Assembly (NCBI RefSeq): GCF_023806465.1
Contig: NZ_JAMSLS010000006.1
Span: 100,310 to 164,309, forward strand
Direction: 5' to 3'
Length of the DNA stretch: 64,000 nt
From: Thermomicrobium sp. CFH 73360
GTDB lineage: Bacteria > Chloroflexota > Chloroflexia > Thermomicrobiales > Thermomicrobiaceae
Below are positions 27,381 through 37,076 of this stretch, one piece after another. Numbering within the stretch: position 1 is the stretch's first letter; every line of letters begins with the position of its first letter. Both the position numbers and the translations under genes were made by a program. The notes beneath the pieces are model-generated. The model was given only the letters and a program-made list of their open reading frames with translations, was not told where the DNA came from and did no database searches.

Positions 27381-28506
27381 GTGCGAGTCGACGTGAATCC
27401 GGACGTGCTGCGCTGGGCGATCGAGCGGTCAGTCGACACAGACGATTTGTATGGCGTTTTCCCAAGCTCGAGGTCTGGCTTGCCGGGGACACGCATCCCA
27501 TAGTTCGCCAGCTGTAAGAGCTTGCTCGGGCTGCGCTCGTCCCCTTTAGTTATCTGTTTCTCCCACGACCACCGTCCTCCGATGTCGGGATCCGCGATTT
27601 TCGTGTTCGATACGGACAGCAGCCGCACCTGACGGCGGCGGTTCGGGCGCTGATCAGCGAACTCACTCGTCAGCAGGTATGGTTGAGTACTTTCCGCCGG
27701 GGGAAGGGTGGGAGCCGCTTTCGTTCGTCGGTCGGTTTTCACTGTGGGACGCCCCCGTGATGATCGCACAGCACATGCGTGGCGTGCTCCACGGCTCTCC
27801 TACCTGGCCTCAACATTCTGCGGGTGCGACAAAGGCTCTCGCTGAGTTGATGCATCAGAGTGAGCGAGTTGGCATCTTGATCGTGTCGAGTTCGATTCTG
27901 GGCAACAATGCGCGACGGCGCTTCACTGAGGAAGCGTTGAGCGGCTTCATGCTCATCGACCGCTTTGCGCCGGTCGTGTTCGTGACGACCCAGGGTACCG
28001 CGACCCGTCGGCTCTTCACGCTCGCCCATGAACTCGCCCATGTCTGGTTGGGAGAGACGGGAATCAGCACCGTCAACGATGCCCTCGTGGTCGAAGGGCA
28101 CGAGATCGAGCGTGCCTATAATCGCATAGCGGCAGCGTTTCTGCTTCCAGCTCAGCTGTTCCGGCAGCGCTGGATTGCCGAAGCGGGGCTGGTTCCTCCT
28201 CTCCGCATCGAAAAACTCGCACGGGGGTGGAAGGTCAGGCGAGCCGCTGTCGCGCGAAGGGCGCGCGAGTTGGGGCTTCTCCCTGAGGATGTCGCATGCG
28301 AGTTGTTGGAGCAATTCGACCGCTGAAGCGAGCAGACCACGCCGCGCCGCTCCGACGGAAACTTTTCCACGCTTCAGGTTCAGCACCGCGGTCGTCCGTT
28401 CCTCGAAGCAGTCGCGATCGGGCTCGCGCGTGACCGCCTCACGCGGCATGAGGCTGAGGAATTGATAGGACTTCAGGGGCGAACCTTCGATCGGTTGACG
28501 GCGTGA
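27381..28506 (+). pseudogene. Decayed HTH-ImmA/IrrE metallopeptidase (antitoxin/regulator type)
   Basis: Pieces in two frames reconstruct an XRE-type N-terminus plus ImmA/IrrE peptidase of COG2856. VNPDVLRWAIERSVD (from 27393) shifts frame near 27460 into FPKLEVWLAGDTHPIVRQL. A TAA at 27515-27517 interrupts it. The frame continues as ELARAALVPFSYLFLPRPP and LISELTRQQVW, then shifts near 27680 into the peptidase domain with LFTLAHELAHVWLGE (HExxH zinc motif intact). A TGA at 28324-28326 precedes the last family block, SDGNFSTLQVQHRGRPFLEA, ending at 28506. Two frameshifts and two nonsense codons mean no full protein. The 215-residue stretch 27679-28326 alone could still be expressed. Its usual partner, DUF4411, lies immediately downstream, also broken. 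Confidence 0.82.
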
Positions 28507-28513
28507 CGAGGAG

Positions 28514-29044
28514 ATGGCGACGGAGAAGTCAACGCTCTCTGTCCTTGATAGCTCCGTCTTCATCGATCTCAATCGCCTCTATCCTCGGGACATTTTTCCC
28601 CACTTTGTGGGATCGGCTCTTGGTTGCTGCGAATGGAGGATTATTAATCAGTGCCGATGTGATCTGGTTAGAACTCCAACAGCAGCCTGATGATCTGGTG
28701 CGTTGGCTACGAGAGTAGTTTCCCAGGTGTATATGGTGTCCGGCATAGCACGGTTCTGCCGTCCATCACGAGTACTGGCGCATCATTACCCACGCCGAAA
28801 ACATACCGATTCCGTAGAAAGCAGAGCATGAGAACCCATGGCGGGCTGAAAAGCTCGGTTTGCTGCGGGTGCTGACGGTTGGGTCTTTGCCCTGTCCGCG
28901 TACAGAAAGGGGATCGTGGTGTCACAGGAAAAGTCGGCTGCGCCTCAAGCGTTGCGAATCAGGATCCCTGACCTCTGCACAGTGTTTGGCTTGTCTCGTG
29001 TTGATTTGATCGAAATGCTTCGTCGACTCGGTATTCGGGTTTGA
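28514..29044 (+). pseudogene. Decayed DUF4411 (PIN-like) protein, partner of ImmA/IrrE
   Basis: Starts ATG 28514, 7 bp after the ImmA/IrrE remnant: STLSVLDSSVFIDLNRLYPR then DIFP, the N-terminal PIN-like acidic block of DUF4411. A +1 shift at the run TTTTTCCCC (about 28590-28598) is needed to continue with TLWDRLLVAANGGLLISADV. That frame stops at 28716-28718. After a weakly recognisable middle (ENPWRAEKL near 28840) the C-terminus reappears in another frame as GADGWVFALSAYRKGIVVSQ, then RIPDLCTVFGLSRVDLIEML, ending TGA 29042-29044. These blocks match DUF4411 proteins, putative RNase toxins paired with ImmA/IrrE regulators. At least two shifts make it non-functional. Confidence 0.75.
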
Positions 29045-29264
29045 GAACGTGTTTCGAAGTGCGTGCATAGATCGATGGACCTCTCGGCGTCTCACGTTCT
29101 CTCGTCCCTCAGCACGAGTGAGGCCGCGCGGGTGCTGGCGACTTGGTGGACTGAGCGGGACACGTGCGATCTCGCTTTGGGCCCGCTGGGAGTGAAACCT
29201 GGTCAGTAAAGGCATGCGGGTTCAGAGGCCAGTTGAGCCCCTTTCCCGACTGCGGAGACCGGTA

Positions 29265-32200
29265 TCAGCGCCGGGAAGAGCGGTCTCCTGCAGGTTCGGC
29301 ACCACCCCACCGCACCCGGTCGTCACCGGGTGGGGGAACGAGTGGCGAGCGGTACGGTTCGCCGAGGGTGCGCGCGGTGACGAGCGCATCGAACGCGGCG
29401 AGTACCAGCCGCGCGGTGCGGTACTCGCCGTAGGCTTGTTCCTCGTTTTTCCGCAGGACAGGGAAGCTGCCGAGCACGTGCTCGACCTCACTGCGCTCGA
29501 GGCCATAGAGGAGGCAGTAGGCGGCGTCCAGCTCGGCGCGGAGCTCTGCGCGGCGGTCGGGGTCCCAGCGGAAGGGCGGGCCCTCGTCCCCGAGGTCGCG
29601 TGCGAAGGGGGCAACGTCCCAGGCAGTGTAGACGAGCTCCAGGACACGCGGGCGGATCCACTCGGCCAGCGTCAATCCCGGATGCCACGGACAGGGCTCG
29701 GTATAGGTGGCGGGCGGGAGGATGGGGAGCTGCTCGATGATGTAGAAGTTGAGATTTGTGCCTGCAAGTTTTACGCGTGCGATATGATCGAGGATCAGTG
29801 CATTAAAGTTCGAGAGCAGCGCGAAATTCACGTCCGTGTGTGACTTTCCTGGAATTAGAAGGAAGAAACTGTTCCCCACCCCCACTGCCGGCAGGACGCT
29901 GGCGATGACGGTGCGTTCGTTGGTGGCATTCGTGATGCCTCGCCAGCCGAGGAGCCAGGGGTGCGACCAGCCCTTGCGGGCGAGCCGGGTGCTGACCTCG
30001 GCCTCAGGGACCCAGTAGCGCGGCAGAACGACGAGCGTCGGGTCGCCCTTGGCCTGCAGCGTGAGCTCGACGGCATCATCTGCGTCGCGCGGTGCACGGT
30101 CAAGGAACGGCGGGCCACCGGCCTCGGGCGGTGCTCCCAGGCGCCCCGGGCCGCCGTAACTTGCCCAGCGGTGGTCGAACTGGTGCAGGAGCTTGGCCTC
30201 GTAGAGCGGGAGGTAGCGTTCCTCACCCCGCACGAAGACGTTGCCACGCAGGACGAATCCGGCCTGCTCGAGCTCGGCACGGGTGCGGAAGAGAGAGGAG
30301 TCGTTGGACATATGGAACATTGTGAAGAACGTCACTCCCCACGGATTCCCGTCCGGGTCATGTTCACGCACCAGCACCGGGACGCGGCGGTAGATGCGGC
30401 GGACGAGTTCGGCCTCGTGTCGGCTCGCGAACACTGGGGCAGTGCCAGTGTTGGGGTTGATGCGGGCGATGTCCTCGGCGGTCAGTGTATAGATGCGCTC
30501 GGGATCAGAGAGCTGCTCGGTTTGGTGCAGGAGGAAGGCGAAGCGCGGCGCATCGTGTCCGCTCCGGGCCAGGGTCAGGAGGGAGAAACGGATGCGACTA
30601 TCCACTTCGGGGAAGATCCCCTTCCGGTTCTCGAAGTCAAAGAGGCTAACCAGGGCACGGCGCTCGACCAGCGTGCTGAAGAGCTGGCGGTTACCGTAGT
30701 CCGTAGCGATGCCGGTGGGGACGACGAGCCCTGCTCGCCCGCTTGTATTGAGCAGCTGCCAGGCGAGTTCGGTGAAGACCTGATAGGTGTTCACATCGCC
30801 GACGCTGCCAAGCGGGAAGCGCTCGCTCTCGCGGAGGAAGCCGCTCACCGCCTTTGAAACCCACAGCGCACGCCGGTAGGCAGCCAGAAGGGACGGGTTC
30901 CGCTGCCCCAGAGCCTCGATCCGTTTCTTGCGCTCAGCAGCATTCGGTGCCCTAGCAATCCAGGGATCACGCGAGGCGAAAAATTCCTCCTCCTGTAGTT
31001 TCACCCGCTCCCACGGTGGGTTGCCGAGGACGACGTCGAAGCCGCCGGCGGCAAAGACGTCGGGGAACTCGAGCGGCCAGTGAAAGAAGCGAAGCTCACT
31101 GGCGAGCGCTGCCGCAGTACTCGCGACCTTCTGGTTGACCGGGGTGTTGGCCAAGGCGCGGCGGACGTGGTCGGTCGTTGGGACCGTCTCACCCTCCCGC
31201 AGGTCGGCGAAGAAGGCAGCCGTCCAGAGGTCGCAGGCCTGTCGCAACCGCAGAAGCTGCGGGTCACGGTCCAGCGCTGCGTAGGCCTGCTGCTTGGCCA
31301 GTCGCTCCTCCACCGTCCGCTCGGGCATCCGCTCGATCTCTTCGAGACGGACGCCAAGATCGAAGATCGTGTCGTCCAATTCCACTGCGCCGACGCCAAG
31401 CGCGAGCTGCCCTTTGTCCCGCTCCACGCGGTTGCGTTTCCGGATCGCCCGTGCTGCCTCCTTCTCGGCGGAGTCGTCCCGCTCATAGGCCTTATCAGGG
31501 ATGCCGCGTTTGAGGACGTTCAAGTCAAAGACGCCGATGAGCGAGTCGCCACACTTGATCCGGTGGTCGAGGAAGGTGAGGGGTTGGCCGGGGGTGTGGG
31601 CCTCGATCCAGAGGGCCACCTTGCAGAGCTCGACGGCGAGTGGGTTCTTATCGACCGCGTAGAGACAGTGGGCAACGACCTCGCGGAGTGCCTCGCGCTG
31701 GCGCTCCGGTGCCGGTTCCTCCTCGCCGGTGCGGACGCGGGCGAGTTCACGTGCCAGGCGACGGGCAGCCGCCAGGAGGAAGTGGCCGGAGCCGGCGGCC
31801 GGGTCGCAGACGTTCAGGTTGAGGATCGCGCGCTCCTTCTCCTCGCGAGTCCGCGCCGCACGGAGCCGGGCGTGGAGCACCGGCTCGAGTGCACTTTCGA
31901 CCAGTTCCCGGACAAGTTCGGGTGGGGTGTAGTAGCTCCCGGTCGACTTGCGCTCGGTGCCGCGGGCGAAGCCGAAGGGGGTGGAGTCGTCGAGGTCGAT
32001 GACCGGGGCGTGGTCGAGCAGGCTCTCATAGACCGAGCCGAGTTCCTCGACGTCAAGCGCGGCGTAGTTGATGCGCCGTCGCGGGCCGTGATTCTCCACC
32101 TGGATACGGGAGAGCGCGCTGATTGCCGTCAGGAGGTCGCGGTTGGCGAGTTGCCAGTGTTCGAACGTCTCACAGCGGAAGAGTTCGCCATCGAGGACGG

Positions 32201-33326
32201 GGAGGTCGAGCAGGGCGGCAAGTGGGCGGCCATCCGGCAGCTGGCTGCCACCGCGCAGGAGCTCGAAGAGGACGATGAGGCCGGCCCAGAGATCGTCGTG
32301 GTCATCGTAGCGACGGGGCTCCTCGCTCAGGCGGCGTAAGCGCTCCACTGCGTAGCCTTGGCGGTAGAGGTCGTTGCCGCCGAGGAGGCCGCGCTCCTCG
32401 GTGACCAGGAGGAAGAGGAGCCGGTAGACCAGGCGAAGGAGGAGTTCGTAGTAGCCGGCCGGGGTCACTTCGCCCTGCCGGAGCGCCTCACGCAGGTCGC
32501 TATTGGCCCGGTGGCGGAGGAAGCCGTTGCCGAGGGCGAGCAGGGCTTGTTCGACCCCCTCGCGCAAGCGTTCGCGAGCGCGACTGCCTTGCTGAATCGA
32601 GTCCTGGTGATAGACCTCCAGCACACACTGGTCGGCGTCCTGGAGGCTTTCCGGGAGACGGGTGCGGTGGAGGAGTCGGTAGAGGACAACAAAGTCGCTG
32701 AACCGCTCCTGAGCGAAGATCTGTTGCAGGTCGAATTCGAGGTAGGTCTGGGTGCGGAGGCCGGGTGAAGCGCGGAGGAGGCGGAGAGTGCACCCGTTGG
32801 TGGTGATGCCCCAGAGGTGGCCGTGCCGGTCAAGGAACTCCTGGACGAGGGCGTGGGGGGAGAGACGCGGCCGACCCGAGGGGTCGACACGGCCGAGCTC
32901 CTGGCGGGCGCCGGCGATATGGATGGGTGGGGCGTCTTCTGCGGGACCAGCACGGTGGGAAATGGGGTAGCTCCTGTCCCCGAGTTCGTATGCGCGTGGG
33001 TTGCGCTCTACCTCGTAGCCGAGGCGACTGAAGAGCGGGACAACCCAGGCGTCGCGGGTGAGAGACGTTGCACGCTCCGATTCCGGGAGCCGCTCCAGGC
33101 GGCGCTGGAAGATGTGCCAGAGTTCGAGTGCGTCGCGGTACGCCTCAGCGATGTCGTCGCGGAGAGCGCGGTCGTCTGGGAAGCCGAAGTCACGGGGCCG
33201 TTGACCGCGGAGCTTGGTGGGATCGGTGCGGAGCTGCTCGAGGAGGTCGGGCGAGAAGAGGCCGCCGACCAGGCGAATGGCGGGGGTGGTGGTACGAGCG
33301 AGTTCTTGAGTGACCGCGAGCACCAT
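29265..33326 (-). CDS. Eco57I/DrmMI-type N6-adenine DNA methyltransferase
   Basis: A 1353-residue methylase of the type IIG/PglX/DrmMI kind. After a helical N-terminal region, TGSYYTPPELVRELVESA (about 463) leads to SAM-binding motif I CDPAAGSGHF (about 507). YAVDKNPLAVELCKVALWIE follows, and the catalytic motif IV is LGNPPWERV (about 768), indicating N6-adenine methylation. The C-terminal half (YWVPEAEV, GWRGITNATNERTVIAS, FYIIEQLPILPP) is the target-recognition type of large Eco57I-like enzymes. No PD-(D/E)XK nuclease is obvious at the N-terminus. The ATG at 33326 has GGGGGAGGAG upstream. It follows the SNF2 helicase by 169 bp. It would mark self DNA for the defence locus. Confidence 0.88.
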   Translation of the reverse strand: MVLAVTQELARTTTPAIRLVGGLFSPDLLEQLRTDPTKLRGQRPRDFGFPDDRALRDDIAEAYRDALELWHIFQRRLERLPESERATSLTRDAWVVPLFSRLGYEVERNPRAYELGDRSYPISHRAGPAEDAPPIHIAGARQELGRVDPSGRPRLSPHALVQEFLDRHGHLWGITTNGCTLRLLRASPGLRTQTYLEFDLQQIFAQERFSDFVVLYRLLHRTRLPESLQDADQCVLEVYHQDSIQQGSRARERLREGVEQALLALGNGFLRHRANSDLREALRQGEVTPAGYYELLLRLVYRLLFLLVTEERGLLGGNDLYRQGYAVERLRRLSEEPRRYDDHDDLWAGLIVLFELLRGGSQLPDGRPLAALLDLPVLDGELFRCETFEHWQLANRDLLTAISALSRIQVENHGPRRRINYAALDVEELGSVYESLLDHAPVIDLDDSTPFGFARGTERKSTGSYYTPPELVRELVESALEPVLHARLRAARTREEKERAILNLNVCDPAAGSGHFLLAAARRLARELARVRTGEEEPAPERQREALREVVAHCLYAVDKNPLAVELCKVALWIEAHTPGQPLTFLDHRIKCGDSLIGVFDLNVLKRGIPDKAYERDDSAEKEAARAIRKRNRVERDKGQLALGVGAVELDDTIFDLGVRLEEIERMPERTVEERLAKQQAYAALDRDPQLLRLRQACDLWTAAFFADLREGETVPTTDHVRRALANTPVNQKVASTAAALASELRFFHWPLEFPDVFAAGGFDVVLGNPPWERVKLQEEEFFASRDPWIARAPNAAERKKRIEALGQRNPSLLAAYRRALWVSKAVSGFLRESERFPLGSVGDVNTYQVFTELAWQLLNTSGRAGLVVPTGIATDYGNRQLFSTLVERRALVSLFDFENRKGIFPEVDSRIRFSLLTLARSGHDAPRFAFLLHQTEQLSDPERIYTLTAEDIARINPNTGTAPVFASRHEAELVRRIYRRVPVLVREHDPDGNPWGVTFFTMFHMSNDSSLFRTRAELEQAGFVLRGNVFVRGEERYLPLYEAKLLHQFDHRWASYGGPGRLGAPPEAGGPPFLDRAPRDADDAVELTLQAKGDPTLVVLPRYWVPEAEVSTRLARKGWSHPWLLGWRGITNATNERTVIASVLPAVGVGNSFFLLIPGKSHTDVNFALLSNFNALILDHIARVKLAGTNLNFYIIEQLPILPPATYTEPCPWHPGLTLAEWIRPRVLELVYTAWDVAPFARDLGDEGPPFRWDPDRRAELRAELDAAYCLLYGLERSEVEHVLGSFPVLRKNEEQAYGEYRTARLVLAAFDALVTARTLGEPYRSPLVPPPGDDRVRWGGAEPAGDRSSRR

Positions 33327-33495
33327 AGCACCACTCCTCCCCCTCGTCTGGAGCGTGGATGCTGACACAACGGTTCGGCTGGGCTGAGATTATCCGGGTG
33401 CGGTGAGTCGGTTGGCAAGGGCTCGTGGTGGCGTGGAAAGGAGGACTCGCGGGTCTGGTGCTCGGCGGACGTGCGTCGGTTGGCAAGCGGTACGG

Positions 33496-36390
33496 TCAGC
33501 TGCCGACGAATGGCTGGAGCACCACCATGGCAATCAAGTCGGGCGGCCACAGTGGCTGCACGGTCACCTCGCGGCGGGGGAGTTCCGCAGCCGCACGCAG
33601 ACGGCGATGAGCCTGCTCGAGGCGCGCTGCGCGGTCCTCCAAGACGTTCGCGAGTGGGCCAGTGGGCTCAGGTTGCTCAAGCTGTGCTTGGAGCACCTGC
33701 AGGGCGTGCTCGGCGAACTCCCGCCGTTCCGCGAGCGGAATTTCCGCTTCCGGTCGCACCGAGTCGAGGAGGTTGCGAGCCGTGTCTGGATCCAACCACT
33801 GCGTGGCGAAGAGGTCGCAGCCGAGCGTCAGCACCTCCTCGAGGACCAGCTCGGCGTGCTCCGGACGCCGCAAGAGGAAGCGCGTGCGCAGGACCATGAG
33901 TGTCGTCACTTCAGAGACGCGGCGAGTCCGCAGGACGCCGATGCGGGCGACGGCGGCGGTATTGTCGGGACGTTCAAGTGCCAGCTCAAAGAGGTGATGC
34001 GCGAGTGCAGTCACAAAGGGATGGTTGCGGCCGACCCACTCGGTCTCTTCGGGCTTCGGGTAGGTGAACGCGAGGCGCCAGGTCCCCTGGAGCCCACGTG
34101 GCAAGGCGTGTCGGACTGGCTCGGGAAGGTCGGCGAGTCTGCTCAGACGCAAAACACTGTTGGGCTCCGGCTGGACCTGTGCCCCGAGCCGCTGCGCGGC
34201 AGCCGCGACGAAGTCGTGGACGGCCTGTTCGTCGCCAAGCACGGTGTCGCAAGCAGCAAGTTCTTGCATGACGATCGTGGGATTGAGTGCATGTTGGGCA
34301 AAGACTGTGCGGCGCTTGCGCTCGCGTTCGGCACTTTCGTCCCAGACGCGCTCGAGCATCTCGGTGGGATCGGGACCGAGGGGAAGATGGAGCTGGAGTT
34401 GACGCGGGCGCTCGAAGAGTCGGTGGACGAGGAGTTCGGCGAGCCACCCCTCATACTCCGGGAGCGGCACCGTGGTGCCGAGGGCACGGCGGATCCGGTC
34501 AGCCTTTTCCAGGAGGATCGACATGACCTCGGCGTCAACCGGGTTGTCTTGACCATAGAGTCGAACGACCACGACTTCGGCCCGCCGCTGGCCGAAGCGG
34601 TCGACCCGTCCCTCACGCTGCTCAAGGCGGTTGGGGTTCCAGGGCAAATCATAGTGGAGGACTGCGTCAAAGTACTCCTGGAGGTTGACTCCCTCACTCA
34701 GACAGTCGGTAGCGACAAGGACACGCTGCGGTGCCTGGGCGAGCGCGGCGACCCGGTCGCGACGCTCCTCGTCGCCCAGGCGGCCGGTCACGCACTCGAC
34801 CTTGAGGTTAGGGAATGCCTGTTGCAGCGCCCGTCGGAGCTGTGTCGCGACGTATTCCGCGGTGTCGACGAAGAAACACCAGACGATCGGGTGATGTCCT
34901 GCGGCAACAAGTTCCTGGACTGTGGAGAGGCAGGCCTGGAGTTTGGTGTCCTGCGCTGTGTCCTCGACGAGCCGCTGGGCCTGCCGTGCCAGTGCGGCGA
35001 GCCGGCGGCGATCGGCATCAGTGGGAGAGAGGAGCTGCATGGTGGCACGCTCGAGGCGCGGGGTGGGAACCTCATCACTCGGACGCAGCTCCGTTGTCTC
35101 GAGCGACTCTGGCTCCTCGTCTTCCAGGCCGTTCCCGGTGAGGAGCATCTCTCCCTCGGCGCTGTCATCGGTCGGGAGCTCGCGGCGGGCGAGCGCCTCG
35201 ACGGCGGCCTGGGGACTGGACATGACGCAGCGCAAGAGCGTGAGAGCGGCCCACCACTGGAAGCGACGCGTGCGATCCGGAAGTTCACGGCTGCGCTCAA
35301 CGAGTCGGCGACAGAACTCGAAGGTCTCCCGGAAGAGTTGCTCGTACGGCTCTGACAGGGTGTAGGGGCGCTCGACCGTCCGTCGCTGCGGATAGTAGTC
35401 CGCTGCCTCGGGCCACTGGTCGCGGATATCCGTCCGGGTACGCTGGATGAGATGACGAGCAAGGCGGGCGCGCTGCTCCCTGTCGAGCTGATCCGGATCC
35501 CACTGCTCGAAGTCCGGGTGGAGCAGGCCGAGCAGTCGTTGGAAGGCGCGCTCGATCCCGGAGTGCGGCGTGGCGGTGAGGAGCAACAGGTGCCGCCGTG
35601 GGTTGGATGCCAGATCCCGGACGAGTTCGTAGCGGAGGTGGCGTGGATCTTGCTCGGCGCTGGAAGCGGGGACGACACCGTGAGCCTCGTCCACAATCAC
35701 AAGTTCAGGCGCGTGTTCCAGAAAGTGCTGACGGTGGCGGGGCAGCTTGAGGAAGTCGAGAGAGGCGACGATGACGGGAAAGTGGCGGTAGACCGGGCGG
35801 CCGGGTGGGAGGGTGCGTTCCAGCGCTGCCAAGGTCGCCGGGGCGACGACAACCGGATCGAAGTGGAATTTCTCGCGGAGCTCGGTCGCCCACTGGTCGG
35901 TGAGCGGCGGCGGACAGAGGACGACGAAGCGATGAATCTCCTGGCTGTCCCAGAGTTCGCGGGCAATGAGGCCAGCCTCGATCGTCTTCCCGACACCAAC
36001 ATCGTCGGCAATCAGGAGGCGGACGGGGTTGAGGCGGAGGGCCATGAGCAGGGGGACGAGTTGGTAGGGACGTGGGCGTACGGAGATGCGACCGAGCGAG
36101 CGGAGCGGAGCTGCACCTTCGCGCAGAAGAAGGCGCGCTGCCTGTGCCAGGAGACGGACAGCCTCCGCATCGGTGAGGCGGGTGGGGTCAGGCGGTGGGA
36201 AGCGGGCGGGCTGTAATCGCTCGCTCAGGAGCGAGGAGCCGAGGAGTTGGGAGATCCAGGAGTGAATCGGGACAGCGTCTTCAGTCGTGCCGGTCAGCGG
36301 ACGGAGCAACATGACCTCCGGATTGTCGCTCGGTAGGACGATCCACTCGCGGTGACGGAACCGGACGACTGAGCCGGGCCGAACGGACAT
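33496..36390 (-). CDS. SNF2/RapA-like helicase, DrmD type
   Basis: A 964-residue SF2 ATPase. The N-terminal domain VRPGSVVRFRHREWIVLPSD matches the small-barrel start of DrmD proteins. Walker A is ADDVGVGKTIEAG (about 129-140) and the Walker B box is VIVDEAH (DEAH 234-237). LLLLTATPHSG is motif III. The second RecA lobe has VLVATDCLSEGVNLQEYFD and NPNRLEQREGRVDRFGQ (motif VI). The last 300 residues are helical and Arg/Glu-rich. DrmD is the SNF2-like helicase of class 1 DISARM, encoded next to the methylase DrmMI, exactly as here. It is the first gene of the minus-strand locus, with a GAGAGGGG ribosome site. Its role in restricting unmodified phage DNA is inferred from the system. Confidence 0.86.
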   Translation of the reverse strand: MSVRPGSVVRFRHREWIVLPSDNPEVMLLRPLTGTTEDAVPIHSWISQLLGSSLLSERLQPARFPPPDPTRLTDAEAVRLLAQAARLLLREGAAPLRSLGRISVRPRPYQLVPLLMALRLNPVRLLIADDVGVGKTIEAGLIARELWDSQEIHRFVVLCPPPLTDQWATELREKFHFDPVVVAPATLAALERTLPPGRPVYRHFPVIVASLDFLKLPRHRQHFLEHAPELVIVDEAHGVVPASSAEQDPRHLRYELVRDLASNPRRHLLLLTATPHSGIERAFQRLLGLLHPDFEQWDPDQLDREQRARLARHLIQRTRTDIRDQWPEAADYYPQRRTVERPYTLSEPYEQLFRETFEFCRRLVERSRELPDRTRRFQWWAALTLLRCVMSSPQAAVEALARRELPTDDSAEGEMLLTGNGLEDEEPESLETTELRPSDEVPTPRLERATMQLLSPTDADRRRLAALARQAQRLVEDTAQDTKLQACLSTVQELVAAGHHPIVWCFFVDTAEYVATQLRRALQQAFPNLKVECVTGRLGDEERRDRVAALAQAPQRVLVATDCLSEGVNLQEYFDAVLHYDLPWNPNRLEQREGRVDRFGQRRAEVVVVRLYGQDNPVDAEVMSILLEKADRIRRALGTTVPLPEYEGWLAELLVHRLFERPRQLQLHLPLGPDPTEMLERVWDESAERERKRRTVFAQHALNPTIVMQELAACDTVLGDEQAVHDFVAAAAQRLGAQVQPEPNSVLRLSRLADLPEPVRHALPRGLQGTWRLAFTYPKPEETEWVGRNHPFVTALAHHLFELALERPDNTAAVARIGVLRTRRVSEVTTLMVLRTRFLLRRPEHAELVLEEVLTLGCDLFATQWLDPDTARNLLDSVRPEAEIPLAERREFAEHALQVLQAQLEQPEPTGPLANVLEDRAARLEQAHRRLRAAAELPRREVTVQPLWPPDLIAMVVLQPFVGS

Positions 36391-36755
36391 GGTGACCTGC
36401 CCCTCTCTCGCCCGAGAGCTTGTGTCATCCTGCGTGGGTTGTCAAGCGCGGAGCAAAGGGAGCAACGGTCGTCAGGTGGCGCGGTGGGTCGACCGGCTTG
36501 CGCTCACGGCGGCGGCAGCACGGTGCAGTACCAGCTCTGCGTTGACCGCTGGCCTGCCAGGACGTGGAGCCGGCTCTGTTGGACGCGGGGTCCGAAGAAG
36601 GTACTCTGGGGGCCTTGGTGTGCCTTCCGGTGTGTTGCGAGACGGGTGCAGTCCTTAGGGGAATCAGGGTCGTTGGCCATGTGGAGACGGGCGACGCGCC
36701 CTACCGCTGTCCCGGGGGTGATCCGTCCAAGCCCTGCCCGCTTCCGGTGGGAAAC

Positions 36756-36784
36756 TGGACAGTGGGTGACGGATGATGTAGGCT
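36756..36784 (+). promoter_or_regulatory. Candidate sigma-A promoter for the T-box leader
   Basis: TGGACA (36756-36761) and TAGGCT (36779-36784) are separated by 17 bp. The -35 matches TTGACA at five of six positions; the -10 is weaker. Transcription would start about 36791, just before the T-box stem I region. Confidence 0.4.
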
Positions 36785-36790
36785 GAAAGC

Positions 36791-37076
36791 GAAACAACGG
36801 AGCGGCGCAAAGGCGGCGAAGAGGAGAGTACCCAGCGGGAGCGGTCCAGCGAGCCGCGGTTGGTGGAAAGGCGGCCCGTCACCGATGGGGAAGAAGGCCT
36901 CGGAGCTGCGTCCCGAGCCGCGCCTGGCGCGGGGTAGGCGACGACGGTGGCCCCCGTTATCGGGTCGCACTCGGCCCAGCGCCGAGTGGTTGAGGCCGCG
37001 ACCCGCGAGGGCGCGGCAAAGCGGGGTGGTACCGCGAGACGGCACCGCTCGCCCCCGCCAGGGCGAGCGGTTTTTT
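36791..37076 (+). promoter_or_regulatory. T-box riboswitch leader (probable lysine specificity)
   Basis: The hallmark T-box sequence GCGGGGTGGTACCGCG lies at 37021-37036. It is followed by a textbook intrinsic terminator: CCGCTCGCCC and GGGCGAGCGG flank a 6-base loop, then T6 (37045-37076). Upstream, stem I shows AGAGTA (36825-36830), AGCGAGCC in the distal part, and GAAGAAGG on the 3' side of the presumed specifier bulge (36890-36897). Reading AAG there would specify lysine, in keeping with lysX downstream; a GAA reading cannot be excluded. Uncharged tRNA would favour the antiterminator and allow read-through. The terminator is 394 bp before lysX, an unusually long gap. Confidence 0.85.
37045..37076 (+). 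terminator. Intrinsic terminator of the T-box leader
   Basis: A perfect 10-bp GC-rich stem (37045-37054 with 37061-37070), loop CCGCCA and six Ts (37071-37076). It competes with the T-box antiterminator that begins around 37018. Confidence 0.9.

Noticed and set aside
28324..28326. TGA in the ImmA/IrrE remnant as a second selenocysteine codon
   Set aside because: The family position is usually a large non-Cys residue, other lesions are present, and no SECIS-like hairpin follows.
29075..29209. 44-codon ORF starting MDLSASHVL
   Set aside because: No ribosome site or known family, and it sits in decaying DNA; too short to support.
29961..32339. Long plus-strand open frames (298 and 419 residues)
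   Set aside because: They are shadows of the methylase gene and contain none of its motifs.
33403..35355. 650-residue plus-strand open frame
   Set aside because: Antisense to the SNF2 helicase gene; high GC keeps this frame open by chance.
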